64,000 bases of DNA from Bacillus sp. WMMC1349 (GCF_013155385.1 NZ_JABJUQ010000007.1:2710001-2774000), one strand, 5' to 3'. Shown: positions 45,940 through 56,456, counted from the stretch's first letter. Made by a program: numbers and translations. The notes: a model not told the origin generated them from the sequence alone.

Positions 45940-47247
45940 ATGTTTAATATAAAAGAAAACCAAACCACAGTTAAAAAAGAAATTTTAGCGGGTATCACAA
46001 CCTTCTTTACAATGGTTTATATCGTTGTTGTGAATCCTAGCATTCTATCTGGGACTGGTATACCTTTTGATCAAGTATTCACCGCAACGATTATTGCCGC
46101 TGTCGTAGGTACGCTTTGGATGGCGCTGTCAGCCAATTTTCCGATTGCAATTGCACCAGGGATGGGACTTAATGCATATTTTGCCGTTTCTGTTGTTGGC
46201 GCTTCACATGGTGAAATTACGTACCACACAGCATTTAGTGCTGTATTTACAGCAGGTATTCTCTTTATTATCTTATCGTTAACACCTCTAAGAAAACAAC
46301 TGATCGAATCAATTCCTGCTAATTTAAAACATGGGATCACAGCCGGAATTGGATTGTTTATTGCATTTGTTGGTTTGAAAGGGGCGGGCATCATCACAGC
46401 AAATAAAGCCAATTTAATTGGTCTTGGTGATCTCCATTCACCTGCAGTCATTTTAACATTGGTCGGTCTAGCTTTTTCCGTCGTTCTGATGGTGATGAAT
46501 GTCAATGGTGCTCTTTTTTATGGAATGATCTTGACTGGGCTGATTGCCTTTTTCACTGGTCAACTTCACTTTGACCAAGGAATTCTCTCAATGCCTCATT
46601 TACCTGAAAAACTCATTGTCACAAATCCTTTTGCTGCTTTTGGCGATGTGATTCATTATGGGCTTTACTCAGTTGTTTTTTCATTCTTACTCGTTACGAT
46701 CTTTGATACAACAGGAACAATGATCGGAGTTGCTGAACAAGCAGGACTGATGAAAAACAATAAGCTCCCAAATGCAAAAAAAGCCCTACTGGCTGACTCT
46801 ACAGCAACGACAATCGGTGCTATGTTCGGGACAAGTCCGACAACTGCCTATATCGAGTCATCAGCAGGGGTTGCTGCGGGCGGAAGAACGGGACTGACTT
46901 CATTAACAGTAGCAGTTCTCTTTGGAGCCGCATTATTTTTCAGCCCGCTTGTCAGCGCTGTTTCTGGAATTGCTGCCATTACTTCACCTGCTTTAATTAT
47001 TGTAGGCAGCATGATGATCGGTGCTGTTACAAATATCCGTTGGAAAGAGCTTGATGAAGCATTCCCAGCCTTTCTTGTCATCCTGACAATGCCACTCACA
47101 TCCAGCATTGCTACAGGTATTTCACTAGGCTTTATTTCATATCCTTTAGTAAAAGTGGCAAAAGGCAAATGGCGTGAGATTCATCCGCTTATTCTTGTGT
47201 TTGCCGTCCTATTTTTCATTCACCTGTTCTTTTTGGAAGGTCATTAA
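45940..47247 (+). CDS. pbuO: Guanine/hypoxanthine permease PbuO
   Basis: A 435-residue AzgA-type (NCS2) purine permease with 12-14 membrane segments. GITTFFTMVYIVVVNPSIL at the N-terminus, APGMGLNAYFAVSVV, and the FDTTGTMIGVAEQAGL and SPTTAYIESSAG signature segments are typical. Imports purine bases by proton symport. ATG at 45940 follows GGAGG by 5 nt. Confidence 0.93.
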   Translation: MFNIKENQTTVKKEILAGITTFFTMVYIVVVNPSILSGTGIPFDQVFTATIIAAVVGTLWMALSANFPIAIAPGMGLNAYFAVSVVGASHGEITYHTAFSAVFTAGILFIILSLTPLRKQLIESIPANLKHGITAGIGLFIAFVGLKGAGIITANKANLIGLGDLHSPAVILTLVGLAFSVVLMVMNVNGALFYGMILTGLIAFFTGQLHFDQGILSMPHLPEKLIVTNPFAAFGDVIHYGLYSVVFSFLLVTIFDTTGTMIGVAEQAGLMKNNKLPNAKKALLADSTATTIGAMFGTSPTTAYIESSAGVAAGGRTGLTSLTVAVLFGAALFFSPLVSAVSGIAAITSPALIIVGSMMIGAVTNIRWKELDEAFPAFLVILTMPLTSSIATGISLGFISYPLVKVAKGKWREIHPLILVFAVLFFIHLFFLEGH

Positions 47248-47283
47248 ATCACAAAACTCTAAGTGAACAATCCATTGTTTCAT

Positions 47284-47332
47284 GAAAAAAAGGTGTTTGC
47301 CTACTATTTGTAGTGCATCACCTTTTTTAAAT
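47284..47332 (+). terminator. pbuO terminator
   Basis: AAAAAAGGTG / CACCTTTTTT stem with T6. Confidence 0.75.
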
Positions 47333-47350
47333 ATCGATATCTTATTGAAG

Positions 47351-47431
47351 GTGGTCCTGAAAGTAGTGTGAATTGCTCGCTTTCCGCAGGAGTCTCACCA
47401 TTCCCCTGATTTATGTTGAAAAAGGCAACTC
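47351..47431 (-). repeat. R1 repeat, copy F (strongly deleted)
   Basis: Minus-orientation copy with GGTCCTGAAAGTAGTGTG at one end, GAATTGCTCGCTTTCCGCAG, then GAGTCTCACCATTCCCCTGA and TTATGTTGAAAAAGG; about half of the full element. It lies in the 330-bp gap between pbuO and the CNNM/CorC gene, which otherwise holds only the pbuO terminator. Confidence 0.75.
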
Positions 47432-47575
47432 CATTTTGCGGATATTTTCACCGAAAGTCTGATTTATTTTATGGTAAAAATGCCCCATCCCTTGAAAGGT
47501 TGTCAGCCAAATTTATACTGTAAGTATCGATCATTTCTCGTTTAGGTCGTTAAAAATAAAAAATGCACCTTGCAC

Positions 47576-48910
47576 TTAGCTAGATGCACCATTGTTGTCT
47601 TCATCTTCAGGCTTTTTCGTCATTTCAATTTTCACTTTACTAATTTTTCGTTCGTCAACTTCTTCTACTCTAAATACTGCGCCTCCATATTCAATTACCG
47701 GATTCTCGCCTTTCAATGGTATTCTGCCAAGCTGTCCAATCAAAAAACCACTGAGCGTATCATATTCCTCGTATGGAAATTTGAAATTGACTTGTTCGCG
47801 AAGATCTCTTAGATTGACAATACCATTCACAATATAAGTGCTTGGATCAATTTTTTCGATTTCCTTATCTTCCTCATCATGTTCGTCAAAAATGTTACCT
47901 ACAATTTCTTCAAGTAAATCCTCGATGGTTACAATACCAGCGGTTCCGCCATACTCGTCAATTGCGATAGCAATATGAACCTTGTACTTTTGCAATTCTT
48001 TAAATAATAAATCAATTTTTTTAGAAGTCGGAACAAAATAAGGTGTACGTGAAATTTTGCTTACCTCTAATTCTGATTCCCCACCATGTTCAATGAAGTC
48101 TAATAAGTCTTTAACGTGAAGAATTCCCACAATGTTATCAATATTTCCTTCAAATACGGGAATCCTCGTATATTTTTCAATGTTGATTAGTTTTATGACT
48201 TCATTTAAAGGCATATCGAGAGAAACACCCACAACATGGCTTCGGTGGGTCATGATATCGCTAACTGTTTTGTTGTCAAATTCAAAAATGTTGTTTATCA
48301 TCAACCGTTCAGTTTCTTGAATCGTTCCGTTCTCATTACCTACATCCACCATCATTCTGATTTCTTCTTCAGTTACTTCCTCTTTATTATCGTTTGGATC
48401 AACTCCTGCAAGCCGAACAAGAGAATTCGTAGAAACTGTTAAAAGTTTTACGAAAGGAAAAGAAATCTTCGACAATAGCGTTAACGGCATAATTGTAAAC
48501 ATTGCAATTGGTTCAGCTTTTTGCAATGCAAGTCGTTTTGGGACAAGCTCACCTAATACAAGAGTAAAATAAGACAACAGAAGCGTTATAAGGATAACGG
48601 AAATAAGTTCTAACGTTTCAATCCGTAATGGGACATTAGCGGATTGTAATAAATTTGCCATCCTGCCTGCAAAACTTTCTGCTGCAAACGCACTTGCCAA
48701 AAATCCAGCCAAGGTAATTCCAATTTGAATTGTAGCTAGGAAACGACTCGGTTCACTCAGAAGATTTTGCAATAATTTTGCCTTTTTATGTCCTTCTTCA
48801 GCCATCGCCTTCATTTTATTATCATTCAATGAAATAAGTGCGATTTCTGAAGCAGCAAAAAAGGCGTTAAGTACAATGAGTACTAGTAAAATCATGATTT
48901 CAGTTAGCAA
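47576..48910 (-). CDS. CNNM/CorC-family membrane protein (DUF21-CBS-CorC_HlyC)
   Basis: A 444-residue protein. Residues 1-185 form a DUF21 domain with four membrane segments (MILLVLIVLNAFFAASEIAL at the start), residues about 200-330 a CBS pair (DIMTHRSHVVGV; GILHVKDLLDF; DEYGGTAGIVTIEDLLEEIVG), and the end a CorC_HlyC domain. Relatives transport or regulate Mg2+ or similar ions; Bacillus has several paralogues and the exact one is unclear. TTG at 48910, 9 nt after GGTGGGAG, is the best start; the ATG at 48940 has no ribosome-binding site. Confidence 0.88.
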   Translation of the reverse strand: MLTEIMILLVLIVLNAFFAASEIALISLNDNKMKAMAEEGHKKAKLLQNLLSEPSRFLATIQIGITLAGFLASAFAAESFAGRMANLLQSANVPLRIETLELISVILITLLLSYFTLVLGELVPKRLALQKAEPIAMFTIMPLTLLSKISFPFVKLLTVSTNSLVRLAGVDPNDNKEEVTEEEIRMMVDVGNENGTIQETERLMINNIFEFDNKTVSDIMTHRSHVVGVSLDMPLNEVIKLINIEKYTRIPVFEGNIDNIVGILHVKDLLDFIEHGGESELEVSKISRTPYFVPTSKKIDLLFKELQKYKVHIAIAIDEYGGTAGIVTIEDLLEEIVGNIFDEHDEEDKEIEKIDPSTYIVNGIVNLRDLREQVNFKFPYEEYDTLSGFLIGQLGRIPLKGENPVIEYGGAVFRVEEVDERKISKVKIEMTKKPEDEDNNGASS

Positions 48911-48943
48911 TTGTTTCATCTCCCACCAAAATAAATTCATCAA

Positions 48944-49377
48944 TCAGCTCGTGAATCTTTACTATTTTTAGTCGTTCTTAACGATGAAAGTAAACATTTT
49001 TTATGTTGCAACCTCAAATATTCCTTAACTCGCCACCAATTAGCTTGTGCAAAAATGGAGCAAATTATATTGTAATCATTTAGACATGAACGATGGCTGG
49101 ACCCGTAGGTACAAGCAATTAGTGTGGGATCAGCAGAGGGTCAAACAGCTTATTGTTCCACCTATTCATACATCAACAAGCTAAAAGTAAGATGAAGAGA
49201 GAGTGCAGAATTGTAAAATCATGAAGGATGATCTAGTTAAAGGAAAAAGAGGATTCTTGTGAAGGGGCAATTATGATTGTCTCACAAAAATGAAAAGGCC
49301 TCAGCCCGATCACATACAGACTAAAGCCGTATAAAAAATTTTGATACCTTCCAATGATCTATTTAGGAAGACCTCTT
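48944..49377. other. Gene-free stretch between CNNM gene and ythQ
   Basis: No gene, repeat or riboswitch recognised. A 32-codon plus-strand frame at 49087 has no ribosome-binding site and is not called. Confidence 0.5.
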
Positions 49378-50532
49378 TCAAAAAAGTGAAACACCGCCAA
49401 ATGTACTAATAATTGAAACAAGACAGCACCAGGTTAAACCTGGATAATATATCCAATTTATACAATTGCGCCTAGCTTCATAAAATGCTTCACTATCATG
49501 ATCAGCACCTAATAAATAAGAATGTTCCATCACCTTATCAAACTGGATTGATATTAGATGATGATAAACATAAGCAAAAAGTAATATAGCCATTAGTTTC
49601 ATCCAGATCGGTCCTAAGATGATAAGCGCGGTAAAGCCGCCGATTATTCGAAAAAGCTGTCCTTTATAATCATCATGTCGAAGAAACACTTTGAAAAACA
49701 CTTCTCGATATCCATTTTTAATCGTTCGTATCTTAAAGAGTTTTTGTGATTTTGAAAAAAATAATCTCGGCTTTTTTGATCTTGCTTTTTTATCTATCTT
49801 CGGAACAGTTCCATTTTGGTCTAACGATAAAAAAAGGTTAACAAATCTAAGTTTATGATCTATCTCTTTTTCAACCTCTTGATAAAATACAAATAAGTGT
49901 GAGAGTGAATCAATACAGATTTTCACCGCTGTTGTAGCAAGCACCAATCCAACAATCAGGATGAAATAAACAGAAGTTGATAACACGACTGCACAGCCTC
50001 CAAGAAAAACAGCTAAAACCTGTTCAATAAGGGCTTTTTTTGTATTTCTCACTAAACACTTTCGCTTTACAGCGATAATAAACAAATTAACACTAAAATA
50101 GAAAAAGAAAATCGTCATACAATCAAACAAGTTAAAAGGAAACAGCTTGACTAATATAGGTGTAAATAGTGCAAACAATATCAGCCATTTGCATATCTGA
50201 ATCAATAAACAATAGATCGCTCCACACCTTTTCATCTCAACAATGAGTGTCTTTTTTTGTAAAAGATAAAGCTGATCTGCTTCCATGAGAAGCGTCCTGA
50301 TAGATCCAAACAGCGTGAAAATAGAAGGCATTAATAAAATAAGCTTGCTAAACCAAACACCAGTCGATAAGACAGAACCATTCAGCAAGCTGATATACTG
50401 GTATCCTCCGATTGCAATCACAGGTAAAATGAGATATAAAGCAATCGTCCAATCAATAACCAAACCTAATACCCGAAGCTGATATCGGCAGTCAGCCTTC
50501 AGCCTGGTTAAAAACAATCTCCTCCCATTCAT
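49378..50532 (-). CDS. ythQ: ABC transporter permease YthQ
   Basis: A 384-residue integral membrane protein with about eight hydrophobic segments grouped in pairs (residues 20-60, 105-165, 170-200, 285-305, 310-330, 360-384). Resembles EcsB-type ABC exporter permeases. Its start overlaps the ATPase gene stop by 4 nt, so the two form one transporter. Substrate unknown. Confidence 0.87.
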   Translation of the reverse strand: MNGRRLFLTRLKADCRYQLRVLGLVIDWTIALYLILPVIAIGGYQYISLLNGSVLSTGVWFSKLILLMPSIFTLFGSIRTLLMEADQLYLLQKKTLIVEMKRCGAIYCLLIQICKWLILFALFTPILVKLFPFNLFDCMTIFFFYFSVNLFIIAVKRKCLVRNTKKALIEQVLAVFLGGCAVVLSTSVYFILIVGLVLATTAVKICIDSLSHLFVFYQEVEKEIDHKLRFVNLFLSLDQNGTVPKIDKKARSKKPRLFFSKSQKLFKIRTIKNGYREVFFKVFLRHDDYKGQLFRIIGGFTALIILGPIWMKLMAILLFAYVYHHLISIQFDKVMEHSYLLGADHDSEAFYEARRNCINWIYYPGLTWCCLVSIISTFGGVSLF

Positions 50533-51236
50533 AGAGATCTACCCTTTATAGCAAAATAAAAACAATCGAGCAACGAACCTTGTGAAATACCGGTTTTCTC
50601 ACGGAGTTCTCCAAGTGTGCCTTCCATAAGTAAACAGCCATTTGAAAGAAGTAAAAAGCGATCACAGATTTTTTCTGCAGTGTCAAGCACATGTGTACAG
50701 AGCAAAATCCCCTTCCCTCTCCTTTGCTCTTCTTTCAGCATGTCCAAAAACAAGCGATTTGCGATTGGATCAAGTCCAATAAATGGCTCATCAATAATAT
50801 ACATATCAGGTTTCATTAAAAAGGCATGAATTAACATCAGTTTTTGCTGCATTCCCTTTGAAAAGGTTCCAGGATATTCGTGAATCACCTGTTCGAGTGA
50901 AAATTGTTCGATGAGCTGATTTGCTCTACTATAAAAAGCAGACTCCTCTTCTTGTAAAAATGTCCCTAAAGCTATGATGTGCTCCCATAGTGTCAATTCG
51001 TCGTAAAAACTCGGTTGTTCCGGTATATATGCATATTTTGATGTTCCATTCCAGTAAATATTTCCTTTTACATGTTTTGTTAAACCGAGAATCGTCTTAA
51101 TTGTCGTGCTTTTTCCAGCTCCATTTGGACCGATTAATCCGACTAATTCACCTTCCCCAACAGAAAATTGAATATTTTCAATTGTTGGTTGTTCTTCATC
51201 ATAACCTGCCTTTTCAATATGTACACAAAGTTTCAT
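50529..51236 (-). CDS. ythP: ABC transporter ATP-binding protein YthP
   Basis: A 235-residue ATPase with Walker A GPNGAGKST, signature region TFSKGMQQKLMLIHA, Walker B MYIIDEPFIGLD and the switch His (LCTHVLD). Partner of YthQ; EcsA-like. ATG at 51236 follows GGGGTGAT; a TTG codon precedes it. Confidence 0.92.
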   Translation of the reverse strand: MKLCVHIEKAGYDEEQPTIENIQFSVGEGELVGLIGPNGAGKSTTIKTILGLTKHVKGNIYWNGTSKYAYIPEQPSFYDELTLWEHIIALGTFLQEEESAFYSRANQLIEQFSLEQVIHEYPGTFSKGMQQKLMLIHAFLMKPDMYIIDEPFIGLDPIANRLFLDMLKEEQRRGKGILLCTHVLDTAEKICDRFLLLSNGCLLMEGTLGELREKTGISQGSLLDCFYFAIKGRSL

Positions 51237-51486
51237 CAAATATCACCCCAGTTATGATGTACGTATTTATGCGAAAGAAGTTCGGTCTCATTCGTCAGCT
51301 TTTTTTGATTTTCATTATTTCATACATTTGGTTACGTCTTTTTTCTGGATATTTATCTAGTAGATCGTGTATAATATTTATTGATCGTTTTATAGAAATA
51401 CTTGTTTGTCGTCCATGCTGTATTTTGAAGTCGTAAGTAAGTTGTGGTAGTCAAGTCCATTCGATCATATGATAGGGAGTGGTTGT

Positions 51487-51708
51487 TTGAAACCTTCAAC
51501 AAACCGTATGCTTACCAGAATCAAATCAGTTTACATGTTCATTCAAGAAAAGGGACTCGTTACAACCCAAGAACTGGTTGATGAATTTGGCATTACACCA
51601 AGAACCATCCAGCGTGATCTGAATGTGTTAGCTTACAATGATTTAGTTCACAGCCCTTGCAGAGGCAAATGGGAAACTACAAGAAAGAAAGTAAAGATCT
51701 CTTCATAA
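51487..51708 (+). CDS. ytzE: YtzE, small DeoR-type helix-turn-helix regulator
   Basis: A 73-residue protein consisting only of the DeoR HTH (GLVTTQELVDEFGITPRTIQ, DLNVLAYNDLV), without the usual ligand-binding domain. Starts with TTG at 51487, preceded by AGGGAG at about 6-8 nt. Divergent from ythPQ and a possible regulator of it; not shown. Confidence 0.9.
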   Translation: MKPSTNRMLTRIKSVYMFIQEKGLVTTQELVDEFGITPRTIQRDLNVLAYNDLVHSPCRGKWETTRKKVKISS

Positions 51709-51792
51709 AAATATTCAGAAAAATAGAACATTAATTGAACATATGCTATTAAGAACTTCGAAAACTGACTTTCACAAACGATTCTGTCTTTC

Positions 51793-51832
51793 AGACACTC
51801 ATCCCTCTGAGTGTCTTTTATTTTTAGTTCTG
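51793..51832 (+). terminator. ytzE terminator
   Basis: AGACACTCA / TGAGTGTCT stem followed by TTTATTTTT. The remaining gap to murJ (51833-52054) shows only a weak AGTCC...GGACT stem for the minus strand at about 51980-52050. Confidence 0.8.
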
Positions 51833-52054
51833 ATGTGATGATAATACATATCGATCTTAGCAAGTTGTCAAGTCCTGAACGGTATGATATCACACTTGCG
51901 GATGAAGATTTTCATTCTTCAGAATTTCTTCAAAATGATTAAACTTCAGATTTTTCATAACATACACGAATGCATAATAAATAAAAAGTCCCCTAGAAGT
52001 GAAAGCCAATACTCATGAAGCGATTGAACGATCTACTTAAAGAGGACTAAATCA

Positions 52055-53683
52055 CTAATTAGCCTTTCTCTTGAAAAAGCGATTTAACCGCTGACCAAAT
52101 ATTTTCCCTAACAATTTCAAACGATAGGCGAGATATAGGTAAACACTACCGCCGATCACAGATGTCACCAATATGATGATAGCTGAACGAAGGCGTCCTC
52201 CCTCATATGAAATAAAGAAACTAAGAAGCCATTGAACACTCAAGACGACGGCACCCATGATGAAAGTCAGGATGACCATTAACAAAAACCTTTTAAATAG
52301 CATTCGATAAGAATATCCCGCGTGTCGCTTGATCATAATGAATCCATATAATAAAGACACTGAATAGCCGATAGCAGTCGCCAGAATTGAGCCGCTTCCC
52401 TGAAATAGCTTGATCAGGGGAATATTTAAAGAAAGTTTGAGGATGATCCCCAGCATCAAACTGACAACTGCAAACTTCTGCTTATTAATGCCCTGCAAGA
52501 TCGCCGCATTCACTGTAAAAAGAGAAAATAACAGCGCGACCGGCGCATACCAGAATAAAATATCTTCTCCCAATTGTGGATGCAGACTCTCTGATCCATA
52601 GAAGAATGTGTATGCCGGACCTGAAAGAAACGACATTCCGAAAGAAGCTGGGAGGACAATAAAGAGAATGATCAGCATCGCTTGGTCAATCTGTCTCTTT
52701 AAACCATCAAAATTTTTACTCGTGAAATTTTCGGTAATCGCCGGAATCAAAGTTAACCCGAAAGCTGTCGCAAGAGATACCGGAATCATGACAAGCTTTG
52801 GTACGTAAAGTGTGACAATCGCCAATAAATCTTGGCTAATATCTCGATAACCTGCTCCAATCATGGCTTTATTAAATGTGTTTGTATCAATGTACTGATA
52901 GAGCGGAATGGCTAGTCCAACGAACACATAAGGTGCAGCATAGCTAAACAGTTCTTTAAACATTTCCTTATATGTAATATTTGCCGATGGAACTAGGTTA
53001 GGCTGCATCGAAAGTAATTGATCTTTTCTTTTTTGCCAATAGAAATAAAGGATAAACAAACCGGCAAAAGCGCCGATTAAAGCAGCGAAAGTTGCATAAC
53101 CGATCGCTATAACAAGACCACCGTTAAAAACTTTGAGGGTTAAATATGTCGCAGTTAGGAGAAAGATAATTCTCGCAATCTGTTCAATAACTTGTGAAAC
53201 AGCTGTCGGCTCCATCATTTGATGGCCTTGAAAAAACCCTCTCACTAGACTTAAAATCGGTACAACCAATAAAGCAAGACTAACCATGCGAATGACATAG
53301 ACAACATGCTCGATTGTCACCCCATTGTTTTCTGTTGCACCGAGTGCCGCTTCCGCAAAGAACGGTGCAGACATATAAAGAAGTGAAAAAGCAATAATTC
53401 CTGTGACAAGCATGACTGACATTCCCGCACGCAGCATCTTTCTTGTCGTTTCATAATCCCCTATCGAATTATATTTTGAAACAAACTTTGACACGGCTGC
53501 TGGAAAGCCCATCGTTGCAATGCTTAAAAAAATTGTATATTGGTTATAACCGTACTGGAACAGGGCACCGCCTGTCGCACCAACCATAGCTCCGAATGGA
53601 ATTAAGTAAATCATTCCGAGGACCCTTGAAATGTAGGTACCAAGCGTTAATATAAATGTGCCTCTTAACAGTTTGCTTGACAT
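52055..53683 (-). CDS. murJ: Lipid II flippase MurJ (YtgP)
   Basis: A 542-residue MOP-superfamily flippase with about 14 membrane helices (TFILTLGTYISRVLGMIYLI at the N-terminus; SLVRGFFQGHQMM; YFSYGSESLHP-type segment FFYGSESLHPQLG). B. subtilis YtgP is a MurJ that moves lipid II across the membrane for peptidoglycan synthesis. ATG at 53683 (MSSKLLRG) matches the family start; the GTG five codons upstream is less likely. Basic C-terminal tail. Confidence 0.95.
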   Translation of the reverse strand: MSSKLLRGTFILTLGTYISRVLGMIYLIPFGAMVGATGGALFQYGYNQYTIFLSIATMGFPAAVSKFVSKYNSIGDYETTRKMLRAGMSVMLVTGIIAFSLLYMSAPFFAEAALGATENNGVTIEHVVYVIRMVSLALLVVPILSLVRGFFQGHQMMEPTAVSQVIEQIARIIFLLTATYLTLKVFNGGLVIAIGYATFAALIGAFAGLFILYFYWQKRKDQLLSMQPNLVPSANITYKEMFKELFSYAAPYVFVGLAIPLYQYIDTNTFNKAMIGAGYRDISQDLLAIVTLYVPKLVMIPVSLATAFGLTLIPAITENFTSKNFDGLKRQIDQAMLIILFIVLPASFGMSFLSGPAYTFFYGSESLHPQLGEDILFWYAPVALLFSLFTVNAAILQGINKQKFAVVSLMLGIILKLSLNIPLIKLFQGSGSILATAIGYSVSLLYGFIMIKRHAGYSYRMLFKRFLLMVILTFIMGAVVLSVQWLLSFFISYEGGRLRSAIIILVTSVIGGSVYLYLAYRLKLLGKIFGQRLNRFFKRKAN

Positions 53684-53807
53684 GTTCCTAATCACCATTT
53701 TTCTTCTGTAGATTCAACTTTTCTATTTTAACATACAGATGTCTTACCTAGGTAATAATAACATGGCTAAATTTTAACAGAATTTTCTTCAGAAGGTGTC
53801 ATTCTTT

Positions 53808-53889
53808 CGTTATAATATAAAAATAAACATAGAATTTAGTTGCCTGTCTTTTTTTGCAGGCCTGAAACTCAGGAAAGTTGAGGATATAT
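53808..53889 (+). promoter_or_regulatory. ytfP leader with hairpin
   Basis: A perfect TATAAT lies at about 53812, and further down GCCTG...CAGGC (53841-53862) forms a short hairpin in the leader. Upstream -35 not clear. Confidence 0.35.
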
Positions 53890-55173
53890 ATGAAACATTA
53901 TGATGTAATCGTCATCGGCGGAGGTCCAGCTGGTCTTATGGCTGCGATTGCAGCCGGTGAACGCAAAGCAAGCGTTTTGCTCATTGACAAAGGAAACAAA
54001 CTCGGACGCAAACTTGCGATCTCAGGTGGCGGACGCTGCAATGTCACCAATCGGCTTCCGATTGATGAACTGGTTCGCCATATCCCTGGGAATGGCCGAT
54101 TTTTATATAGCGCATTTTCTGAATTTAATAATGAAGACATTATTACATTTTTTGAACGTCTCGGTGTCAAACTTAAAGAAGAAGACCATGGAAGGATGTT
54201 TCCTGTTTCAGATAAAGCCCAAAATGTAGTAGATGCACTGTTGAAACGTCTTGAACAGCTGGATGTGGAAATTCGCACAAATGAAAAGGTGAAATCCGTT
54301 TTATATGACGAAGATCAGGTGTGCGGTATTGTGACAAACAATGAGGAAAAGCTCCATACTCACGCTGTTGTGGTGGCGGTTGGCGGAAAAAGTGTACCAC
54401 ACACCGGATCAACGGGGGATGGTTATCAATGGGCAGAGGAAGCTGGACATAGGATTACAGAACTCTTTCCAACAGAGGTTCCTATTACATCAGATGAACC
54501 TTTTATTAAACAAAAAACACTGCAAGGTCTATCTTTAAGAGATGTCGCCTTAAGTGTGTTAAATAAAAAAGGCAAACCGATCATCACACATCAGATGGAC
54601 ATGATTTTTACGCATTTTGGCTTATCAGGTCCTGCTGTATTACGATGCAGTCAATTTGTCGTAAAAGAATTAAAAAAACAAGACAAAGTAAAGCTAAAGC
54701 TTGATTTATTTCCTAACATGAATCATGAACAACTTTTCCAACAGATGCAAAAACAAATGAAAGATGCTCCGAAAAAATCCCTGAAAAATGTGCTTAAATC
54801 TTGGATGCAGGAAAGATATTTATTGTTTCTTTTCGAACGAAACCAAATCGATCCTTCGGAAACGTATTCCACTCTTTCAAAAGAACGATTCCGCTCGTTC
54901 GTTAATGACTGTAAAGAATTGACCATTAGTGTAAATGGCACGCTTTCACTTGAAAAGGCATTTATAACAGGCGGGGGTGTGTCGGTTAAAGAAATCGATC
55001 CGAAAAAAATGGCATCGAAAAAGAAACAAGGACTTTATTTTTGCGGAGAAATTCTTGATATTCACGGATATACAGGTGGGTACAATATCACATCTGCTCT
55101 TGTCACCGGACGTCTTGCCGGCTTAAATGCGGGAGAATTTTCACTTTTAGAAAGAAATAAAGAAATTCTTTAG
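53890..55173 (+). CDS. ytfP: YtfP, FAD-binding HI0933-family oxidoreductase
   Basis: A 427-residue flavoprotein: [15 protein letters not shown] at the N-terminus binds [26 protein letters not shown] is the family signature, and [17 protein letters not shown] plus [16 protein letters not shown] close the FAD site. Related to BaiN-type enoate/steroid reductases; Bacillus function unknown. ATG at 53890 follows TGAGG by 6 nt. Confidence 0.93.
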   Translation: MKHYDVIVIGGGPAGLMAAIAAGERKASVLLIDKGNKLGRKLAISGGGRCNVTNRLPIDELVRHIPGNGRFLYSAFSEFNNEDIITFFERLGVKLKEEDHGRMFPVSDKAQNVVDALLKRLEQLDVEIRTNEKVKSVLYDEDQVCGIVTNNEEKLHTHAVVVAVGGKSVPHTGSTGDGYQWAEEAGHRITELFPTEVPITSDEPFIKQKTLQGLSLRDVALSVLNKKGKPIITHQMDMIFTHFGLSGPAVLRCSQFVVKELKKQDKVKLKLDLFPNMNHEQLFQQMQKQMKDAPKKSLKNVLKSWMQERYLLFLFERNQIDPSETYSTLSKERFRSFVNDCKELTISVNGTLSLEKAFITGGGVSVKEIDPKKMASKKKQGLYFCGEILDIHGYTGGYNITSALVTGRLAGLNAGEFSLLERNKEIL

Positions 55174-55264
55174 AATGAGTGAGTGAATGTGGTGCAGAAG
55201 GGAAACCCTTTCAGCGGGCCTTTTAGGCCGAAGCCGGTAACAGAGGCTTTCAGTCGCAGAGCAA

Positions 55265-55445
55265 GGAGCTGTCTAAAAAGTCCTTTTTCAACATAAATCA
55301 AGGGGAATTGCGAGACTCCTGCGGAAACAGCGAACCAGGCGAGACCCAAGAGGAGCAAGGAACGAGCTCCGAGGAGGCTCGCGGATCGCCCGCAGAAAGC
55401 GAGCAAATTCCCCAATTTTTATTCATCCACACGTCTTTCAGGAAA
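55265..55445 (+). repeat. R1 repeat, copy G (full length)
   Basis: Same order of blocks as copies E and H, with GGAGCTGTCTAAAAAGTCC start and CACGTCTTTCAGGAAAGACG end (last motif altered). It lies in the ytfP-to-secreted-protein gap; the 90 bp between ytfP and the repeat hold no gene. Confidence 0.88.
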
Positions 55446-55542
55446 GACGATCATCGGATAACTCAAATAACATTTTATTTACAAAAATATAAATAAAATG
55501 GTAATAATAGAGTGTGATAAAAATGTATGGGAGTGATATTGC

Positions 55543-56382
55543 TTGAGAAAACGATTTCCTTGTATTGCGATTTTACTAGTCTTTGTTTTAGGGATGTTGA
55601 CTGTAGCCCCCTCTGAATCATCAGCGATTTCTAAAAATATGAATACCACACCAAAGTTATTTCTGGAAGATTATCTTGATGCTGTTAAACATCAAGATCT
55701 TGAGAAAATGATGAACAATATTGTCGATGAAAGACATTTAACAGTTGACGACTATTTGGAGATCATGAGTCATGACAAACTAAATAGCTATGAGGTTGTC
55801 AAGGCAAAAAAAGTAGATGAAGAGCACCATTATTTCGTTGTAAGAGGATCTTATGACAGTGGATTAGTTTGCGAAACTCCTGTCGAAGTGAAGAAATTAA
55901 ATGCTGAATGGAAAGTAGTAGTCAACTCCAATACTTTAACAAGTGATGATAACAAGATCATCAAACAAGGAAATGATCAATATGTCAACAAGCACAAGCC
56001 AAATGTGAGCAAAGCTCTAAACCGGAAAAAAATGAAGCCTGCTGATGTGATCACATGGTGGAATTATTCGCGTAAATTTGGTGGAATTACTTTTTATTCT
56101 GATTCAACATTTAGTGTTCCACATCAAAAATATTTAATTTTAGCTATCGATCGTCAAGGGGCTACTGGTATTGCAAAAAGTATTGGTATCACTTACGCTG
56201 TCGTGCAAAAAGGTTTTTTTGGAGATAAGGTTTGGGGCAAAAAATATGTACGCGGCAGTATTGTCACGGGCAAAAGATTTAGAATAAATGGAAAGAGTAA
56301 AACATTTAAAGGGGCTCATTTGAGATTCACTCCAAACTTAAAAGGGGGGATATATCACACTATTGGTGCAGTAGATTGGTAG
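55543..56382 (+). CDS. Secreted two-domain protein of unknown function
   Basis: A 279-residue protein with a Sec signal peptide: RKRF, hydrophobic core IAILLVFVLGMLTVA, and probable cleavage after SSA near residue 28. Residues about 35-120 look like an NTF2-like (DUF4878-type) domain (FLEDYLDAVKHQDLEKMM ... VEVKKLNAEWKVVV). The C-terminal 110 residues are Gly/Lys-rich and beta-like (GGITFYSDSTFSVPHQKY, TGKRFRINGKSKTFKG), not recognised. Starts with TTG after GGGAGTGAT. Absent from the B. subtilis order; it may be a secreted effector or wall-associated protein. Confidence 0.78.
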   Translation: MRKRFPCIAILLVFVLGMLTVAPSESSAISKNMNTTPKLFLEDYLDAVKHQDLEKMMNNIVDERHLTVDDYLEIMSHDKLNSYEVVKAKKVDEEHHYFVVRGSYDSGLVCETPVEVKKLNAEWKVVVNSNTLTSDDNKIIKQGNDQYVNKHKPNVSKALNRKKMKPADVITWWNYSRKFGGITFYSDSTFSVPHQKYLILAIDRQGATGIAKSIGITYAVVQKGFFGDKVWGKKYVRGSIVTGKRFRINGKSKTFKGAHLRFTPNLKGGIYHTIGAVDW

Positions 56383-56404
56383 GTTAATCCGAAAAGAGCA
56401 CAAT

Positions 56405-56456
56405 TAAATGTGAAAAGGGCATCCAAAAGTCAAAAAACGACTTATTGGACAGCCCT
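56405..56456 (+). repeat. R2 hairpin repeat, copy 3, between convergent genes
   Basis: GGGCATCCAAAAGTC / GACTTATTGGACAGCCC hairpin; the ATATATCAGCG left arm is missing. It lies 20 bp after the secreted-protein gene and just before the end of cse60. Confidence 0.75.

Noticed and set aside
49087..49185. A 32-codon plus-strand frame in the CNNM-ythQ gap
   Set aside because: No ribosome-binding site, no recognisable family.
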